A stretch of 64,000 nucleotides of DNA from Cyanocohniella sp. LLY. GTDB lineage: Bacteria; Cyanobacteriota; Cyanobacteriia; Cyanobacteriales; Nostocaceae. Location of the stretch: NCBI GenBank assembly GCA_022241785.1, contig JAKOMP010000018.1, positions 1 through 64,000 on the forward strand. The letters are read 5' to 3'. Shown here in pieces: positions 61,873 to 64,000 of the stretch (position 1 is its first letter; each line of letters begins with the position of its first letter). The translations under genes were made by a program, and so were the position numbers. The notes beneath the pieces are model-generated. The model was not told the origin of the DNA and did not search any database. It worked only from the letters and a program-made list of their open reading frames with translations.

Positions 61873-63069
61873 TCACTGAGCAACCTTGCCTAGACTTGTT
61901 GCCAAATCTGGGTAGAGGGTCATCTCTCCACAAGCGTTAAAAGTTTCGGTGCGCCCCACCGTACTTAAGTCGTAATTAGTTTGTTTCAATGCCTTGTTCA
62001 AGATGTTGATAGATGCGTTCAAATCCCGATCTAAAACACATCCACACTTACAAATATGAGTACGAACAGATAGGGATTTCTTGACGGTTTCACCACATAA
62101 TGAACAGTTTTGGCTTGTAAATTTTGGGTCAACAGATACAACAACTCGTCCATATATTTTCCCAAAATATTCTAGCCATTGGGTGAACAAAGACCATGAA
62201 ACATCACTAATCGATTTCGCAAGCTTGCTATTCTTAACCATGTTTTTCACTTGCAATTTTTCATACGCCACAAGGTCGTTAGACCTTACCACGCATAACG
62301 CTTGCTTAATTGCGTTATCTTTACGCTGACGCGAAACTTTCAAGTGCTTTCGACCAAGACGGTTAATAGCTTTTTTGCGATTATTAGACCCTTTCTTTTT
62401 ACGGCTAACTGATGAGTGAAGACGTTTTAACGCCTTCTCTGACTTGCGTAAATATCTAGGGTTTTCTACAGTATTTCCTTGTGAGTCAGTGTAGAAGTGA
62501 TTCAGTCCAACATCTAAACCTATGGTTTTACCCGTTGGTTGAGCATCTATATTGCGTTCTGCATCTACACAGAATTGAACATAGTAACCATCTGAACGCT
62601 TAACTATTCTGACTCGCTTGATTTGTTTACTTTGGTAAAGATGTAAGTCCCAAGTCCCTATTAACTTCAGTTGACCAATATTACATTTATCTGTGAATTT
62701 AATGTACTTGCGGTCATCTGAAAGCTTCCATCCACTCAACTTATATTCAACTGAGCGATTGTTTTTTTGAAACTTTGGATATCCCTTTTTACCTGCAATA
62801 TTAGCTTTGCAATTATCAAAAAATCTCTTGATTGCGAAAGCTGTTCTCTCTGCTGCTGCTTGTCTTGCTGAAGAATTTAATTTATCAGCAAAGTCAAACT
62901 CGTTAGCTATGACAGCTGTGTATTTATTCAAGTCGTAAGGCTTGACATTTTGATTGTCTACCCAAAACCGCAAACACTTATTACGGATGAATTTGGTAAT
63001 CCGCAATGCTTCATTTATCTGTTGATATTGTCGCAAAGTGCCTTTGGCTTTGAACTCAAAAACAATCAT
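61873..63069 (-). CDS. tnpB: TnpB, RNA-guided nuclease of IS1341 type
   Basis: 398 residues, full length. RuvC-like acidic residues: IGLDVGLNHF (Asp), VAYEKLQVKNMVKN (Glu) and LDRDLNASINIL (Asp). The zinc ribbon has CSLCG followed by CKCGC. The helix-turn-helix part near the N-terminus (RQYQQINEALRITKFIRNKC) is present. TnpB proteins cut DNA at the element donor site under guide RNA direction. No frameshift was seen. Confidence 0.92.
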   Translation of the reverse strand: MIVFEFKAKGTLRQYQQINEALRITKFIRNKCLRFWVDNQNVKPYDLNKYTAVIANEFDFADKLNSSARQAAAERTAFAIKRFFDNCKANIAGKKGYPKFQKNNRSVEYKLSGWKLSDDRKYIKFTDKCNIGQLKLIGTWDLHLYQSKQIKRVRIVKRSDGYYVQFCVDAERNIDAQPTGKTIGLDVGLNHFYTDSQGNTVENPRYLRKSEKALKRLHSSVSRKKKGSNNRKKAINRLGRKHLKVSRQRKDNAIKQALCVVRSNDLVAYEKLQVKNMVKNSKLAKSISDVSWSLFTQWLEYFGKIYGRVVVSVDPKFTSQNCSLCGETVKKSLSVRTHICKCGCVLDRDLNASINILNKALKQTNYDLSTVGRTETFNACGEMTLYPDLATSLGKVAQ

Positions 63070-63273
63070 TATTTTTACCTTCTCGACCTGAGAGGATTGT
63101 ATAATATCTTAGGGAGCAACACAATCCCTAAAATTGTTAAATACTCAACTATCCCTTTCTCTGTTCTTGCCCCGCAAGAAATCATTCAAGAGATGTTTCG
63201 TATTTAACCGCCTCTCATCCCCAAGCTCCACTCCGTTTCGCATGGGGTCTTCCCGGCAATTAGAGATAAAAGC

Positions 63274-63606
63274 ATGAATAGCGATCGCAACCCCACCCCA
63301 ACCAACACCCTCTACAGACATGGCGACGTTCTCATCAGACGTATAGCCACCTTACCTGTAGGCGCACAAAAACGTGAAGGTACAACTCTCGCTCACGGTG
63401 AAGTAACAGGACATAGCCATCGCATTCAGCAATCCCAGGCTGTGCAATTGTGGGCAAATGGTAACGACTTATTTCTGGAAATCAAACAACCAAGCGCCAC
63501 CTTAATTCACGAAGAACATCGAGCAATAGAATTACCCCAAGGACTTTACCGAGTCTGGAAACAAAGAGAATACCGTCCTGATGCTTACATAGAGGTAGAG
63601 GACTAA
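63274..63606 (+). CDS. Conserved-type small hypothetical protein
   Basis: 110 residues, beta-rich. Motifs are YRHGDVLIRRI, TTLAHGEVTGHSHRI and LPQGLYRVWKQREY. The HGEVTGHSH cluster of three histidines plus Glu resembles a cupin-like metal site, but no enzyme is known. Its stop overlaps the next start in TAATG, so the two genes are translationally linked. Function unknown. Confidence 0.6.
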   Translation: MNSDRNPTPTNTLYRHGDVLIRRIATLPVGAQKREGTTLAHGEVTGHSHRIQQSQAVQLWANGNDLFLEIKQPSATLIHEEHRAIELPQGLYRVWKQREYRPDAYIEVED

Positions 63607-64000
63607 TGCTCAACATCATGTCCAATGGGCGTGTCCCGAAAAAACCTGTAAAACAACGCCCCGACTCTAACCATGAACCCGTACCACCTGAACGTGGGCG
63701 AAAACTGATTTTAGAACATCGCGCCTGGGATGGAATACGCATTTTAGGTCATCTGAATTTAAGTAGTGCAGCCCATCTTTACCAACTTCCAGAAAATCTC
63801 ACCTGTGAAAGCCTAGATATTACAGACTGTGTAAACTTAACTACACTCCCTCCTGGTCTTCACGTCACTCACTGGATTGAATTAGCTGGTAGCGGTATTA
63901 CTAACTTACCTGCGGGACATGGTTTCGTTTTGCACTGGCGAGGCTTGCGGGTAACTAATGAAATTGCCTTTGCCTCACACACCCTCTCAGGACAAGAGAT
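63606..64000 (+). CDS. Leucine-rich-repeat-like protein, partial
   Basis: Starts at the ATG at 63606 overlapping the upstream stop and runs off the right edge; about 131 residues are visible. A Pro/Arg-rich beginning is followed by leucine-rich segments (LNLSSAAHLYQLPENLTC, LDITDCVNLTTLPPGLHV, IELAGSGITNLPAGHG) and the start of a different domain (LHWRGLRVTNEIAFA). The order resembles DUF6745-type proteins with an N-terminal repeat region. No stop codon is in the window. Confidence 0.6.
   Translation, partial: MLNIMSNGRVPKKPVKQRPDSNHEPVPPERGRKLILEHRAWDGIRILGHLNLSSAAHLYQLPENLTCESLDITDCVNLTTLPPGLHVTHWIELAGSGITNLPAGHGFVLHWRGLRVTNEIAFASHTLSGQE

Larger units (their letters stand above)
61826..63131 (-). 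mobile_element. Orphan IS1341-type insertion sequence with tnpB only
   Basis: The right end lies at 61826, and the left-end hairpin TTAGGGA/TCCCTAA lies at 63109-63131. There is no tnpA transposase, so the element depends on a related IS200/IS605 TnpA elsewhere in the genome. The tnpB frame is intact and no target duplication is expected for this family. The left boundary is approximate. Confidence 0.7.

Overview
The window is chromosomal DNA of a filamentous, heterocyst-forming cyanobacterium of the Nostoc/Anabaena type. The evidence is a tandem array of NsiR1-type small RNAs with TCCGGA promoter motifs, a tandem pair of AmiC-type septal amidases, CpcD-domain ferredoxin-NADP reductase, phosphoribulokinase, PII, a CAAD-domain protein, frequent GCGATCGC (HIP1) octamers, and G-rich short tandem repeats between genes. 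No tRNA, rRNA or CRISPR array was seen.

Layout. 1-725: non-coding, with four NsiR1-like repeats read on the + strand. 1388-11190: a thioredoxin-like protein, a membrane-anchored subtilase, an orphan small-RNA locus with an NtcA-like promoter (4899-5037), and a run of minus-strand membrane proteins (alpha/beta hydrolase, DUF4112, YihY/BrkB, DUF389). 11253-13153: a two-gene Septu-type anti-phage module (PtuA ATPase and PtuB HNH nuclease). 13571-20827: PcrA helicase, a histidine kinase, MetK and phosphoribulokinase on the minus strand. 22028-26280: petH, homoserine dehydrogenase and an SLH protein. 26631-31006: CAAD protein, a probable structured RNA (about 27660-27972), a pentapeptide-repeat protein, an epoxide hydrolase and small hypotheticals. 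31049-33922: uvrA, preceded by a LexA box. 35593-37974: phosphoketolase. 38133-48574: MurJ, PII, ThiD, Ddl, RadC, a VapBC pair and AhcY. 49078-55514: an MscS channel, a small operon behind a perfect LexA box, an ABC permease, a ROK kinase and hypotheticals. 55649-61711: CTP synthase and two tandem amidases separated by a RelE-type toxin-antitoxin pair. 61826-63131: an orphan tnpB insertion sequence. 63274-64000: the start of an uncharacterised two-gene unit.

Shared themes. Carbon metabolism is represented by prk, petH and xfp, nitrogen and heterocyst control by NsiR1, the NtcA-like small RNA and PII, and the methyl cycle by metK and ahcY. DNA damage control is suggested by two matching LexA boxes, one at uvrA and one at an unknown small operon. 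Peptidoglycan and septum genes are murJ, ddl and the two amidases.

The intergenic regions are rich in small non-autonomous elements. One 125-bp MITE occurs twice in opposite orientations, with 9-10 bp target duplications. A 70-bp element carries a perfect 9-bp duplication, and several other palindromic families occur. The most noteworthy observations are the NsiR1 array, the LexA-box small operon, the Septu pair, the second amidase lacking a zinc ligand, the mobile MITE pair, and two unassigned RNA loci.
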